A stretch of 64,000 nt of DNA from UBA8941 sp963780545 (GTDB lineage: Archaea > Thermoproteota > Bathyarchaeia > TCS64): the NCBI GenBank assembly GCA_963780545.1, contig CAWACK010000025.1, positions 9,345 to 73,344 of the forward strand. The letters run 5' to 3'. The translations under genes were made by a program, and so were the position numbers. Under the pieces are notes generated by a model. It searched no databases. It was given only the letters and a program-made list of their open reading frames with translations, and had not been told where the DNA came from. Below, piece by piece: positions 1 to 9,304 of this stretch. How positions within the stretch are numbered: the first letter of the stretch is position 1; each line of letters starts with the position of its first letter.

Positions 1-519
1 TAAACTAAACCACCATTCAGGTACTGGTTTTTGAGGCCATCTAGGCGAATATGGTCCACTGTTCGACCAGGCACAAGTTATATAGTCAATGTCCCCTAAA
101 GCTCCTTCGTTAATTAAAGATTTGAGTTCAATCATCTCTTCAAAGAATCTATAAAAAAAACCAACCATGAGTTTTACATTATTTTTTTCTATGCAATCGA
201 TTATTTCTTGGCATTCATAAGAATTTCTTGCTAGGGGTTTTTCTATAAATACATCAAGTTTTTCTTCAGCACATGAAAATATACATTCTTTATGGAGATA
301 ATTTGGAAGACTTATTATTACAGCATCTAAATTTCCTTTTTTTATTAGGTCATGATAATTATCATAATGTTCTTTAACCCCCAATTCCTTGGCATTTTCT
401 ATCGCAGATTTTATATTATCCGAAACAGCTATATCAACATCATTAAGTAATTGGCAGTTTCTTAAGTGAAGTAAACCCATACCCCCCAAACCAATTATAC
501 CCAGTTTTATTTTTTTCAT
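1..519 (-). CDS. Gfo/Idh/MocA-family oxidoreductase, 3' end outside window
   Basis: NAD(P)-dependent sugar oxidoreductase of the Gfo/Idh/MocA family; the first 173 residues are visible and the rest lies beyond the left edge. The Rossmann motif GLGGMG is at residues 10-15 and the family motif EKPLA at 93-97. ATG at 519 is preceded by the stop of the DUF362 gene 15 nt upstream on the same strand, so the two are probably co-transcribed. In a polysaccharide island such enzymes usually oxidise or reduce nucleotide sugars; the exact substrate cannot be read from the sequence. Confidence 0.9.
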   Translation of the reverse strand, partial: MKKIKLGIIGLGGMGLLHLRNCQLLNDVDIAVSDNIKSAIENAKELGVKEHYDNYHDLIKKGNLDAVIISLPNYLHKECIFSCAEEKLDVFIEKPLARNSYECQEIIDCIEKNNVKLMVGFFYRFFEEMIELKSLINEGALGDIDYITCAWSNSGPYSPRWPQKPVPEWWFSL

Positions 520-533
520 TTTAGATTCACTTT

Positions 534-1451
534 TTAGACCAATGGAGTACCCACTATTTTGAGATATGTATTGTATATTATACGTTTTAAATAATTTTCA
601 TGTTTTTTTATTGGTTTTGGAAATTGTCTTCCAATCTCGTAAATATCTTCCCCAAGAATACTTATATCATCAATTTTTCCAATTTTTTCTTCAATTGCTA
701 GTTTAATATGGCCAATATTAAGAGGTTTAAAACCCATTATCTGCGCAACAACATAATCAACTGTTAGAGGATTTAAACCCGAAATAATTAATCCCATTTT
801 TCTAGGCGGTTCGACTCCACCGACTGGCGCTCCAGAAACTATTAATCCATCTACTAAAACGAGATCTGGTTTCATTAGTTTATTAAGTGCAACTATCGAT
901 TCATTTAGTCTGCTATGATAAATATTCTTTTTCCAAAGTGGGTTGCATCCAAATTGATTTTTAAGAGCGCATGATATCCCAGTAATGTGATATTTAGGCT
1001 TTGGAATTGTGATAAATAAATCACTATCTTTTATAATATTTGGTACTTCAAATTCAAATTTATATTTACCACTGTTTATTTCTTGTTTTTTAGAAGATTC
1101 CTCACTTAAATTAACAAGTTTTATATTTTTATTAATACTTAATTGTTCATACCCTAACATTTTAAATGCATATTTCATTCTTACTGCGGATGCATCTGAT
1201 TCTACTATAGATATATTTGCATCCTTATTCCACATCTCTCTAATATAATCAATTACACTTGAAACAACTCTTGGATCAGTAGTTTCTCCTGTAGTATAAT
1301 CCCAATAATAACATAAATTAACCTTTATTATAATGTTTTCAGGTATTTTATTTAATTTATAACTTAATAAATTTAATGAGTTATATGTATTTTTTTTAAT
1401 ATTTTCATAATCATATATTTTAGTTGTTGTAATAGCAACTAAATTAGACAT
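534..1451 (-). CDS. DUF362 domain protein
   Basis: A 305-residue protein that matches the DUF362 family in overall pattern: an N-terminal part with IIIKVNL, a central IPKPKYH segment, and a C-terminal VDGLIVSGAPVGG stretch followed by NPLTVDYVVAQIMG. Family members are often next to ferredoxin domains, but here there is no CxxC cluster. The function is unknown. It lies directly upstream of the oxidoreductase gene on the same strand with a 14-nt gap. Codon use is very AT-rich, like the rest of the polysaccharide island. Confidence 0.8.
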   Translation of the reverse strand: MSNLVAITTTKIYDYENIKKNTYNSLNLLSYKLNKIPENIIIKVNLCYYWDYTTGETTDPRVVSSVIDYIREMWNKDANISIVESDASAVRMKYAFKMLGYEQLSINKNIKLVNLSEESSKKQEINSGKYKFEFEVPNIIKDSDLFITIPKPKYHITGISCALKNQFGCNPLWKKNIYHSRLNESIVALNKLMKPDLVLVDGLIVSGAPVGGVEPPRKMGLIISGLNPLTVDYVVAQIMGFKPLNIGHIKLAIEEKIGKIDDISILGEDIYEIGRQFPKPIKKHENYLKRIIYNTYLKIVGTPLV

Positions 1452-1838
1452 GATGGATTCAGTATGAAAAAAACGTATTTTAAATTTATGGTTTGGTAAA
1501 GAATACTATCTATAGATGGAGCCAAATTTTCAATAGCCTTCGTATAGAAGGAGCGCACAAATCAAATATCATATCCGCCTACTAACAAGCGCGCGTGCAC
1601 GAAAGGAACCTAAGAGCGATCCTCCACGTTTACGGTGTATACAGCGAGGCCGAGAAAGAATGTGCCGTATCGAAGGCTCGTGAATTAGGGTTGAGACAAA
1701 TCTCGAATGCGGCGGCCAACTAAGCGACGATATACTCGATACGAAGATGTAACAAAGTCCGGTAACATTAGTCGTATACTCGCCGCCGGTTTCTGGTAGC
1801 AGTGTACTCACAAGAGCGATGGCGAATTGTAAATAATC
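1452..1838. other. Intergenic stretch with decayed coding sequence
   Basis: No intact gene. The sequence becomes clearly more GC-rich after 1560 than the AT-rich flank, and a C/G-alternating tract occurs at 1589-1598. One plus-strand frame after the tract (about 1600-1723) reads like coding sequence but is not recognisable. It leads into the glycosyltransferase remnant at 1839, so it may be decayed upstream sequence of that gene. Confidence 0.5.
1589..1598. repeat. C/G-alternating tract
   Basis: GCGCGCGTGC. Member of the window-wide tract family; it borders apparently decayed coding sequence on its right side. Confidence 0.7.
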
Positions 1839-1965
1839 GTTTCAAACATTGGAGGCCTACCCGAGTACCTTGGGGACGCCGGAATCCTCATCGAACCAAA
1901 CGATCCAAGGTTTAGCTGAAGAGCTGATGAGAATAATCAATTATAAAAGGGCTAATAAAAGTTAG
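1839..1965 (+). pseudogene. C-terminal remnant of a GT4 glycosyltransferase
   Basis: The plus strand reads VSNIGGLPEYLGDAGILIEP then NDPR, the classic nucleotide-sugar-binding end of GT-B fold glycosyltransferases (GT4). After NDPR the frame breaks; the next frame continues as LAEELMRIINY and stops with TAG at 1963-1965. No catalytic N-terminal half is present. It is therefore a relic of a gene lost by deletion and frameshift at the edge of the polysaccharide island. Confidence 0.8.
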
Positions 1966-2098
1966 AGCATATGTCTAGAAATCGCGCAATCCAATTCTTC
2001 GATTGGGCAAAAATAACTTCAAAAACAGAGGCCATCTATTAAAATAGCGTAAAAATCAAGCATCATTAATAAAACTCGCGAGGAATCATCTGAAACGA

Positions 2099-2106
2099 GC
2101 GCGCGT
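2099..2106. repeat. C/G-alternating tract
   Basis: GCGCGCGT about 120 nt upstream of the GH16-like gene. Member of the tract family. Confidence 0.6.
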
Positions 2107-2226
2107 AAGTTTATTTTTAAATACTTCAATTATGTTAGATGTCTTTATGTTCATTGAATTTTTTAGGCTGATCTGCAGGGGGATTTAACCTTTTTAGCTA
2201 ATTTTGTCAAATATTCGAGTCTATTT

Positions 2227-2847
2227 TTGGTATTAATTATAATAGCTGCACTTGTTAACGTTCAACCACATTTTATAGAAACATGTGACACCTTTAACCC
2301 TAAAGTTTGGACCTACCAGTGGAACCCACCCACGGTGGCGAACGGGGAATGGGTCTTTAGCTTCCCAGACTACTCAAACAAGAGTATAGTTGCTTGTAGC
2401 GTCGCTTGGTTCGGCTACGGAACGTACGACATAACATTCCGGACATCGGGACCAAGAGTGCCGGGTGTAGGTTATAGCGTTTTTCTATACCTAGACACTA
2501 ATACATCATATAATGAGTTAGACATCCCTGAGTTGTTTGGGTCATTGAGTTCATATCAGTTATCTATAAGCACTTTCAGAAGCACCATTTCAAACACGGG
2601 TTACCGGTACTGGAATTCCACAATCAACTTTGAAGATGGTAAAACGCACACTTGGTCTTTCAAATACCAGCCCAATAGGATAGACTTCTACATTGATAAC
2701 AAGTTGAGTTACACATGGATTGACAGCTCCACCGCCCCCATCTTCGCGTTGCCGCCGATGCACCTACTCCTTGGAGCGTATGGTAAGGGTACTAATACAA
2801 CCCCATGGACATGGTACGTCTCCAGGATAGAGTATCAGCCGAGTTAA
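2227..2847 (+). CDS. Secreted GH16-like glucanase/lectin-fold protein
   Basis: 206 residues with a hydrophobic N-terminus (VLIIIAALV), read as a signal or membrane segment, followed by a concanavalin-A-like fold of the glycoside hydrolase 16 type. The GH16 catalytic signature E-x-D-x-x-E is present as ELDIPE at residues 97-102. The domain is about half identical by eye to the C-terminal domain of the 768-residue protein at 28986-31292, sharing features such as ELDIPE and a TTPW near the end. The start is uncertain: TTG 2227 is the only in-frame start candidate near the hydrophobic segment, and the frame stays open up to 2167. It may hydrolyse or bind surface beta-glucans. Confidence 0.75.
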   Translation: MVLIIIAALVNVQPHFIETCDTFNPKVWTYQWNPPTVANGEWVFSFPDYSNKSIVACSVAWFGYGTYDITFRTSGPRVPGVGYSVFLYLDTNTSYNELDIPELFGSLSSYQLSISTFRSTISNTGYRYWNSTINFEDGKTHTWSFKYQPNRIDFYIDNKLSYTWIDSSTAPIFALPPMHLLLGAYGKGTNTTPWTWYVSRIEYQPS

Positions 2848-3100
2848 TATTAAGAAGAAATAGATTAACTTTAATCTTTCAGGGGGAGAGTTTCTATTCC
2901 TATTTTAACGCGTCCCTGCATTTCTCCCACGAAATCCATTGCAACAAATCAGATTGCACAGCGACTTCAATACGTGCGCGTAACTATAAAAACTAAAAAA
3001 TTAGAAACTCACTTTAGCTTAACCAACATCGCGCAAGTTTATCAGTTGATTAGGAAAGTTTTATACACTTAATTATATTTTAAAAGGATGAATTCAAAAG
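2848..3100. other. Intergenic, tract at 2972-2981
   Basis: No gene seen. It contains the imperfect alternating tract ACGTGCGCGT at 2972-2981. Confidence 0.5.
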
Positions 3101-4108
3101 TTGGAACAATCTTCTTCGAATTTAAATTTTCGGGAATTATATAAAGAGGAAAAAGGAAATTGGGATGAACTAGTATCAAATTCGCCCCAAGGATCAGTTT
3201 TTCAAACAACTTCCTGGCTGGAAAACCTGAATACTCGAAGTTACAAAATATTTGTTTGTTCATACAAGAATAACATAGTTGCAGGCATTCCCATTACATA
3301 TATTAAAAAAAATGGATTGAAATTTGCTACTAATCCTCCCTTCACGCCCTATTTAGGAGTTGTATTTAAAACAAATGAGAATAAAACTAAATATGTAAAC
3401 CAGTTATCTTTTGAAACAAAAATATCGATAACCTTTGCAAACCAACTTAAAACTTTTCCATATTTTTCTTTTTCATTCAATTATCATTTTAATGATCCTC
3501 TACCATTTATCTGGGAGAATTATAGCGTGTCACCTCGTTTTACTTATTTATTAAAATTGGATAATTTAGATGAATTATTGAGTAATATGGAAAGAGACAC
3601 AAGGAACAGGGTAGTAACGGCACAAAAATATAATTTAAGCATCGAAAAGGGTAAAATTAACGATTTAACGACATTAATTGAATTAACTTACAAAAGAAAA
3701 GGACTTAAAATTCCTTATACAAAAAATTTCTATGAGGAATCTTTTAAAGACTTTTTAAAAAATATGGTCCTATTAATAATGAAAGATAATGACGAGGTAA
3801 TTGCGGGTAGTTTAATGGCATTTGATAACAAGAGGTCATATTATTTAATTGGAGGATTTAAAGAAGATGAACGCTATAAAGGTCTAGGACAGCTACTAAT
3901 TTGGAACATGATTACATATTCGAAAAACACCTTAAATCTTTCTGAGTTTGATTTTGTAGGAACACCAAACCCTAATATCGAAAGATTTTTCCGTGGATTC
4001 GGAGGTGAATTAACACCTTATTATTTTATTAATAAAAAGAATAATTTTTACAGACTATCAAAAATGCTATTCAATATGTATCTAAAAAATAAAATATGGA
4101 TTTTATAA
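3101..4108 (+). CDS. FemAB/GNAT-like acyltransferase
   Basis: 335 residues resembling the double-GNAT FemAB/BioF2-like (Acetyltransf_6) proteins of polysaccharide clusters. The first half contains SVFQTTSWLE, typical of the family start (QS..W); the second half has the acyl-CoA/aminoacyl-binding core around VIAGSLMAF followed by GLGQLLIWNMI. The likely role is to add an acyl or aminoacyl group to a sugar. TTG 3101 is chosen because a TGA lies in frame at 3089-3091; an AAAAGG ribosome-binding site lies before it. A second family member is at 15401-16453. Confidence 0.75.
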   Translation: MEQSSSNLNFRELYKEEKGNWDELVSNSPQGSVFQTTSWLENLNTRSYKIFVCSYKNNIVAGIPITYIKKNGLKFATNPPFTPYLGVVFKTNENKTKYVNQLSFETKISITFANQLKTFPYFSFSFNYHFNDPLPFIWENYSVSPRFTYLLKLDNLDELLSNMERDTRNRVVTAQKYNLSIEKGKINDLTTLIELTYKRKGLKIPYTKNFYEESFKDFLKNMVLLIMKDNDEVIAGSLMAFDNKRSYYLIGGFKEDERYKGLGQLLIWNMITYSKNTLNLSEFDFVGTPNPNIERFFRGFGGELTPYYFINKKNNFYRLSKMLFNMYLKNKIWIL

Positions 4109-4112
4109 GAAT

Positions 4113-4120
4113 CGCGCGCG
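4113..4120. repeat. C/G-alternating tract between convergent genes
   Basis: CGCGCGCG, 5 nt after the stop of the FemAB-like gene and before the convergent glycosyltransferase. It is the only run of at least 8 bp in the first 31 kb. Confidence 0.85.
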
Positions 4121-4139
4121 TTTAAATCTAGCATATTTT

Positions 4140-5294
4140 TCATTTGCTTTCAATATTCTCGAGCATGCCCGTATATGCACCTATTGTGCTGGCGGCTATA
4201 ACGCTCCATTCATATGATTTGACTTGTTCTGCAGCCTCTTTTCTTAGATGGTCAGCGTAGCTATGGTCAGTCAAAATCTTTCTTACGCCACACGCTATAG
4301 ACTCTGGATTCGGTTCCACAAATATGGCGGTCCTATCGGGTTCGAGGATCTCCCCCAGTCCCCCCGATCCTGTGGTTACTATCGGTGAGCCCCCCGCCAT
4401 AGCCTCTAACGCCACTATTCCAAAGGGCTCATAGGTAGAGGGTATGAGGCAGACGTCAGCTACTCTAAATAGTCCCCTGATCGTCTCTTCGTCCAGGAAG
4501 CCGGTTACATAAACCCTACTCGATAAGTCGAGTTCATTCACTCGTCTTATCAGATCCTCCTTCAGATAGCCCTCACCAGCTATAACTATCTTCACATCAA
4601 GGTCCTTTAGGTAGGGTGCCGCCTCGACTATTGCTGATACCCCCTTCACTTGGACTAGTCTGCCGACGAATAGTATGAGTCTCTCGTTGGGCTGAGCGAA
4701 TCTGGTTTTCATCTGTTCGAGATTGATTGGTTCCTTGAATAGCGCTGTGTTGATTCCGTTGGGGATAATGTAAGTTTTAGTCTCGGGTACGCCAAACGTT
4801 GAGTTGATAATCCTAGCCATATACTTGCTACAACAAATAATTCGATCCATTTTGTTTAAAATTAATTTCTCAAATCTATAGAATATTAGATACTTGTATT
4901 TACCAGCTCGCTCTGAGGCTTTTTCTAAATGTGAAAAACCATGAACAGTGATAATTTTTTTACAGTTAAAACGTAATGCTAAAATAGATATGGAATATGG
5001 GCTTAGATTTAACCCTTGTAGGTGGATTATATCCGGTCGAATCTTCTTTATTTCTCTATTTAAATAAATTAAGGGTAGGAATGGAAGAATCCAATAATAC
5101 CAATTTATTTTAATTATCTTTAACTTGATATTGCCTTTAATTATATCATACTCCCTTTCTCCAAACGATAATACAAATAGGTTCAAATCATTACTATTTA
5201 TCTTACCAAACTCTTTGACTAAATATCTAATATGCGTCGCTATGCCACCCGAGTATTTAGGAAATGGATATTTGCATAGCATTACAACTTTCAT
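4140..5294 (-). CDS. Glycosyltransferase family 4, mosaic composition
   Basis: 384-residue GT-B retaining glycosyltransferase. The N-terminal domain has the glycine-rich GGIATHIRYL at residues 16-25. The C-terminal domain has FVGRLVQVKG at 209-218 and the E-x7-E nucleotide-sugar motif with E289 and E297 (EPFGIVALE). Codon use changes sharply near residue 155-165 (about nt 4800-4830): the acceptor-side N-terminal half is very AT-rich, while the donor-side C-terminal half is close to balanced. It looks like a recombinant that kept a resident donor domain and exchanged the acceptor domain. It transfers a sugar from a nucleotide donor to a surface-glycan intermediate. Confidence 0.9.
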   Translation of the reverse strand: MKVVMLCKYPFPKYSGGIATHIRYLVKEFGKINSNDLNLFVLSFGEREYDIIKGNIKLKIIKINWYYWILPFLPLIYLNREIKKIRPDIIHLQGLNLSPYSISILALRFNCKKIITVHGFSHLEKASERAGKYKYLIFYRFEKLILNKMDRIICCSKYMARIINSTFGVPETKTYIIPNGINTALFKEPINLEQMKTRFAQPNERLILFVGRLVQVKGVSAIVEAAPYLKDLDVKIVIAGEGYLKEDLIRRVNELDLSSRVYVTGFLDEETIRGLFRVADVCLIPSTYEPFGIVALEAMAGGSPIVTTGSGGLGEILEPDRTAIFVEPNPESIACGVRKILTDHSYADHLRKEAAEQVKSYEWSVIAASTIGAYTGMLENIESK

Positions 5295-5423
5295 AAATTT
5301 ACAGCTTCTATTTTCTAAAAATATATTATAAGCAAGCTCATATTAGAACTTTGAAGGAAAACGAGTGTTAATGCGGTGCAGAAATTGCATAATATACATA
5401 TATTCATTTGTAATTCCAATAAT

Positions 5424-7076
5424 TTACCTATATATCCTAATTTGGCCATCATCATAAATTCTTGATGTATGATTCAGATATTTTATGAAATAAGCATTTG
5501 AAGGAATTATGTTCAATAATGCTCCATTACCAAACAAAGGAATTGTAAAACCATCCTCTAAATCGATTTTTCTAATTAAAAGTAATTTTGAATTAAAAGT
5601 AGTATTCATGTCGGGATTAATGATATCAGTGGAATTATAATTTATGAATGTAAGGTATTTCGAATTTGCATAGATTGATGAGTTAGTGTATTTTTGGGTA
5701 AAAAACGCTGCTTGGGACTCAATCTGTGTCAAAGCCGTCCTAGTCGATAAATCCGCCGAATAAATCTGACTATTTTGATTAGAAATGGGGGAAGATATCA
5801 TAAAAAAAATAGTTGTCGCAATGACTAGATTAACTACAGTTTTATTTATCAATACATGTTTTTTAAAACTTTGTGTAACAATATAGAAACAATAACCAGC
5901 TGTAATCGCTAAGAATATTTCATCGAAAACAAACCACCTGTCCGGTAAACTTCCAGGTATTATGAGAGCTTGTACGTAGGGTATGGGAATTAGTATGAGG
6001 GTGGTTATGGCTATCAGTATTTTTACTATATCATTAGTTTTTGCATTTTCATTATCGTATTTGAAAACTAGCAGAAAAGCGCCAATAGCGCCGAATAACA
6101 TTAGTAGTGTTGGGCCAAGATTATATTGAAGAACATCTAAATAACTTAAACTAGCTGATAACGTAACTTGTTTAATAGAATTAATATCCAATGTTTTAAA
6201 AGAAGATTGAACAGTAATTATAATTACATCTATAAAATTACTATTATTAGATATAGTTGGTTTTGAGTACCATATAATGCTTAGACCTAAAATGAATAAA
6301 AGAGTTATAATGGAAAATTTGGGATATTTAATGGGATATTGAAGTTTAATAAAATATGCTAATATATAAGTTGTTATAAGAAGAATTGGTAAAAACGGAT
6401 GGAAAATTATCGAATTAATTATTATAGTTACTAAAATGATATTGCGCACACTTGTTCGTAATTTATTATTAAAAATCATGTATAGAAATAATACAAAATA
6501 AACTATTGCAAATGAACTTGGATAATACATATATCTGGGTTGAATGATATATGTAGCTGATAGTAGTAAAACATAAATAATTAAAGAAACGTTTTTATTA
6601 AAAATACTTTTGAATAGAGTATAGAGAGGTATGAATATACTTAGTTGTATAATTATTAATATCTCTTCTATTATTTTTAGATTAGTTATATTTAAAAATA
6701 ATGAGTAAAAAACGTAAATTAAATGATATATTGGATAATTTGAATAATAGCCTTGGTTAAAATAAATATTTCCATTATTTAGTATATAATTAATAAAAGC
6801 TATGTGATAATCTGCATCATTACCTATTGGTGCATTAAATAAAAATAATAGTGATGAGCTAAATATTAAATTTATTATAAACACTTCTAATAAAACAACG
6901 TATTCATTAGATTTAATATTTAATATTTGAAATAGAATCATAAATATGCCAAAAGAATAGAAAAAATAAAAAATTAGTGGCAATGAATATAAATATTGAT
7001 AATAATAAAATGTAAAGAATAACCCTAAACAGCAAATTATGTATGTTAAAAATAAAAACTTAAAATATTTTGGCAA
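5424..7076 (-). CDS. GT-C-type multi-spanning membrane protein
   Basis: 550 residues with about ten or more hydrophobic helices, a size and layout typical of GT-C glycosyltransferases or oligosaccharide polymerases that use lipid-linked sugars. The first large outer loop contains NDADYH at about residues 85-90, a plausible D-x-D metal/donor motif. A soluble C-terminal part of about 130 residues follows the last helix. It is the last gene of the minus-strand operon starting near 13074. The precise family (GT39-like or polymerase-like) cannot be decided by eye. Confidence 0.7.
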   Translation of the reverse strand: MPKYFKFLFLTYIICCLGLFFTFYYYQYLYSLPLIFYFFYSFGIFMILFQILNIKSNEYVVLLEVFIINLIFSSSLLFLFNAPIGNDADYHIAFINYILNNGNIYFNQGYYSNYPIYHLIYVFYSLFLNITNLKIIEEILIIIQLSIFIPLYTLFKSIFNKNVSLIIYVLLLSATYIIQPRYMYYPSSFAIVYFVLFLYMIFNNKLRTSVRNIILVTIIINSIIFHPFLPILLITTYILAYFIKLQYPIKYPKFSIITLLFILGLSIIWYSKPTISNNSNFIDVIIITVQSSFKTLDINSIKQVTLSASLSYLDVLQYNLGPTLLMLFGAIGAFLLVFKYDNENAKTNDIVKILIAITTLILIPIPYVQALIIPGSLPDRWFVFDEIFLAITAGYCFYIVTQSFKKHVLINKTVVNLVIATTIFFMISSPISNQNSQIYSADLSTRTALTQIESQAAFFTQKYTNSSIYANSKYLTFINYNSTDIINPDMNTTFNSKLLLIRKIDLEDGFTIPLFGNGALLNIIPSNAYFIKYLNHTSRIYDDGQIRIYR

Positions 7077-7080
7077 ATAT

Positions 7081-7263
7081 TTAGCTTCCAGAGTTTGTAT
7101 TATTTTTATGATTGATGATTAAAGCAATTATGGGGCTAATTATTAGTGCAACCGCAATATGCTCCTGATTATAATGTCCTTTGATGGATAGATATAAGGC
7201 GACAGAGCCACCAATTAAATAAACTATACCCAAGATAAGGCCTAAATTGATTTTCTTAAACAT
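7081..7263 (-). CDS. Small membrane protein, two helices
   Basis: 60 residues, almost entirely two hydrophobic helices (LGLILGIVYLIGGSVAL and a second one ending SPIIALII). It lies 6 nt after the GT2 gene and 4 nt before the GT-C gene, so it is translated as part of the operon. Not recognised; it may be an accessory subunit of the neighbouring membrane enzyme. Confidence 0.6.
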   Translation of the reverse strand: MFKKINLGLILGIVYLIGGSVALYLSIKGHYNQEHIAVALIISPIIALIINHKNNTNSGS

Positions 7264-7269
7264 TAGACA

Positions 7270-8181
7270 TTACGCCAAAAGTGCGGTGGTTATTGACTTA
7301 TTTTGGCCCGCAATTTTATAATTATGGATGTAACTCTCGATTATTTCAATTAATCTAGTCTTATAGAAATACGTAGTTATTGATTTATCTTGATAAACTT
7401 CTTCTCTGTGAATCAATGCAAAATAGTACCCATACATCCACGGGACCCATTGGTAATGGGGCGGAATTTTTAGAGAATTATATAATGCGTTCGCTGTCAT
7501 TAAAATTGGGTTGTAACCAAGACAATACATAGTTTTTCCTTTCAATTTGTTTCCATCCCAGATCCCAATCTTAGAGCCACTTAATCTTGGTTTCAAAAAA
7601 TGTGTATCGTCTATAACTTTTGTTTTATACCCATATAGTTTGGCTTTAACTAGCAGTATTGAATCTGGCGAATAGAAAATTGGGTATCCATTTACTTTTT
7701 CGAAAAAATTTTTTCTATACAAGCGAATGTCGTTAAACCCCGGCGATTCTATAATTTGATTGTTATAAAGTACTTTTTGTCTGCCACAGGTGATTACTAA
7801 CTTGTTGTTTTCTATCATATTTTTGATTAGTACTTCATAATAATCCACATCTAAGATAGGTGTAGCATCGGTTTTACCCACGAAGTCGTAGCCCATTTTA
7901 TGCGTTGAACAATATTTTTGGGCATATGAGTAGGCTTCATTAATTGCTTGTGAAAAATTCTTAATGCTGTACCCTTTCTCGTATATTTTTCTTTGTTTTA
8001 TTACATGTATCCAATCAAATTTTTCAATCATATTTTTTAGTTTACCAAACGAGTCATCCGTACTATTACTATCGATAATGACCCACATTAACGGCTTTTT
8101 AGATTGTGATATTATGGTTTCTATTAATTTATCTAAATAGTTTAACTCATTTTTAATCGGGGTGATGAGTATATATGACAT
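7270..8181 (-). CDS. Glycosyltransferase family 2
   Basis: 303-residue inverting GT-A enzyme. The N-terminus ILITPIKNELNYLDK followed by VIIDSNSTDDS is the nucleotide-binding beta-strand pattern of GT2; GKTDAT in the middle occupies the place of the D-x-D metal motif. No C-terminal membrane helices are obvious. It sits between a GT4 gene and a small membrane protein in the 13.1-5.4 kb operon and probably extends the same glycan. Confidence 0.85.
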   Translation of the reverse strand: MSYILITPIKNELNYLDKLIETIISQSKKPLMWVIIDSNSTDDSFGKLKNMIEKFDWIHVIKQRKIYEKGYSIKNFSQAINEAYSYAQKYCSTHKMGYDFVGKTDATPILDVDYYEVLIKNMIENNKLVITCGRQKVLYNNQIIESPGFNDIRLYRKNFFEKVNGYPIFYSPDSILLVKAKLYGYKTKVIDDTHFLKPRLSGSKIGIWDGNKLKGKTMYCLGYNPILMTANALYNSLKIPPHYQWVPWMYGYYFALIHREEVYQDKSITTYFYKTRLIEIIESYIHNYKIAGQNKSITTALLA

Positions 8182-8207
8182 TTCAATTAAATGTTTTTTA
8201 CCGTTAA

Positions 8208-9269
8208 CTAATTAGAGAGAACAGACTGATATACAGAAATTGTCATTTTACCTATGTTATCCCATGAGTACTTTACCTTAAACGAATTACTCCACTCACA
8301 TGCACTCTTTGCTAATTCAGGGCTTTTTAAAAATTGCTTTATGCTATCAAATAAATCATTAGTTAGACAATAATTTGGTAAATAGTCACGAAATATCTCG
8401 TTATCTAAAGCTAAAACTGGTAACCCATAACCGATTGCCCTACATAGAGGCCCACTGGCACTGACTCTTCTCTGGTGTGATAAAATAAATATGTCAGCTG
8501 CAGAAAAAAAGGTGTGTAAATCTTCATATGAGATATATCCGGGGAAAATGATGTTGTCCGGTAAATCTGCCTTTATTTTTGTCAAGTAATGGAGAAAAGA
8601 TTGATTTGTTTGCAATCTTTTAGACATACCCCCACCAATGACAAGAATAATGTTTTCGTCACCGATTGAATTAAAAATATTTATCAAATCGTCTAAACCC
8701 TTATGCTTTGCTAAGTAACCCAAAGTGAATATAACTACCTTATTGGAAAAACCCAATTTTTGTTTCGCTATTTTCTTATCAATTGGAGTTACTTCCCATA
8801 TTCCATGCGGTATGACATATATTTTGTCTGGATCACAATGATAGTATTGAATCAACCACTTTTTAAAGCATTCAGCATGAACAATGACTGCATCGGAAAA
8901 AGTAACTGAGTATTTGAAAATAAAATTAATCCCGATGTTGAGTAATACTGGGGGTAATAAGATCCCGTTTTCTTTTGCGAATATCGCAATCTCCTCCTTT
9001 TTAAATAAACCATGGAGAGTTAACACTACAGGTTTTTTAGTAATGAGTTTGATCATTAACAGCGTAATGGGGAAAAAATAACTTAATTTACCGTATAAAA
9101 ATGGTTCATGTTGAATATGAATTACATCTCCTTTCGCATTTATTGAATCGAGGAGGTCTCTGTTCTCAACTTCTATGCCGTTAGATGTTAAATTTTCGTT
9201 TAAAGATTTAGTATAACTAGCTATACCTCCTGATCCTTCATCTATCTTTGACACCATTGTTACTTTCAT
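8208..9269 (-). CDS. Glycosyltransferase family 4
   Basis: 353-residue GT-B enzyme. It has the GGIASYTKSL acceptor-side loop at residues 14-23, YVIPHG before the second domain and FTLGYLAKHKG at the donor-domain start. The C-terminal region has SASGPLCRAIGYGLPVL in place of the usual E-x7-E, so the first glutamate of that motif is not obvious. It lies in the polysaccharide operon, 26 nt before the GT2 gene. Confidence 0.85.
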   Translation of the reverse strand: MKVTMVSKIDEGSGGIASYTKSLNENLTSNGIEVENRDLLDSINAKGDVIHIQHEPFLYGKLSYFFPITLLMIKLITKKPVVLTLHGLFKKEEIAIFAKENGILLPPVLLNIGINFIFKYSVTFSDAVIVHAECFKKWLIQYYHCDPDKIYVIPHGIWEVTPIDKKIAKQKLGFSNKVVIFTLGYLAKHKGLDDLINIFNSIGDENIILVIGGGMSKRLQTNQSFLHYLTKIKADLPDNIIFPGYISYEDLHTFFSAADIFILSHQRRVSASGPLCRAIGYGLPVLALDNEIFRDYLPNYCLTNDLFDSIKQFLKSPELAKSACEWSNSFKVKYSWDNIGKMTISVYQSVLSN

Positions 9270-9304
9270 TTTATTAACACTAATCTTTTATCAATTCGAT
9301 TATG

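Noticed and set aside
1569..1811. Minus-strand frame of 80 codons
   Set aside because: It has no family similarity by eye, and the plus strand of the region looks like decayed coding sequence instead.
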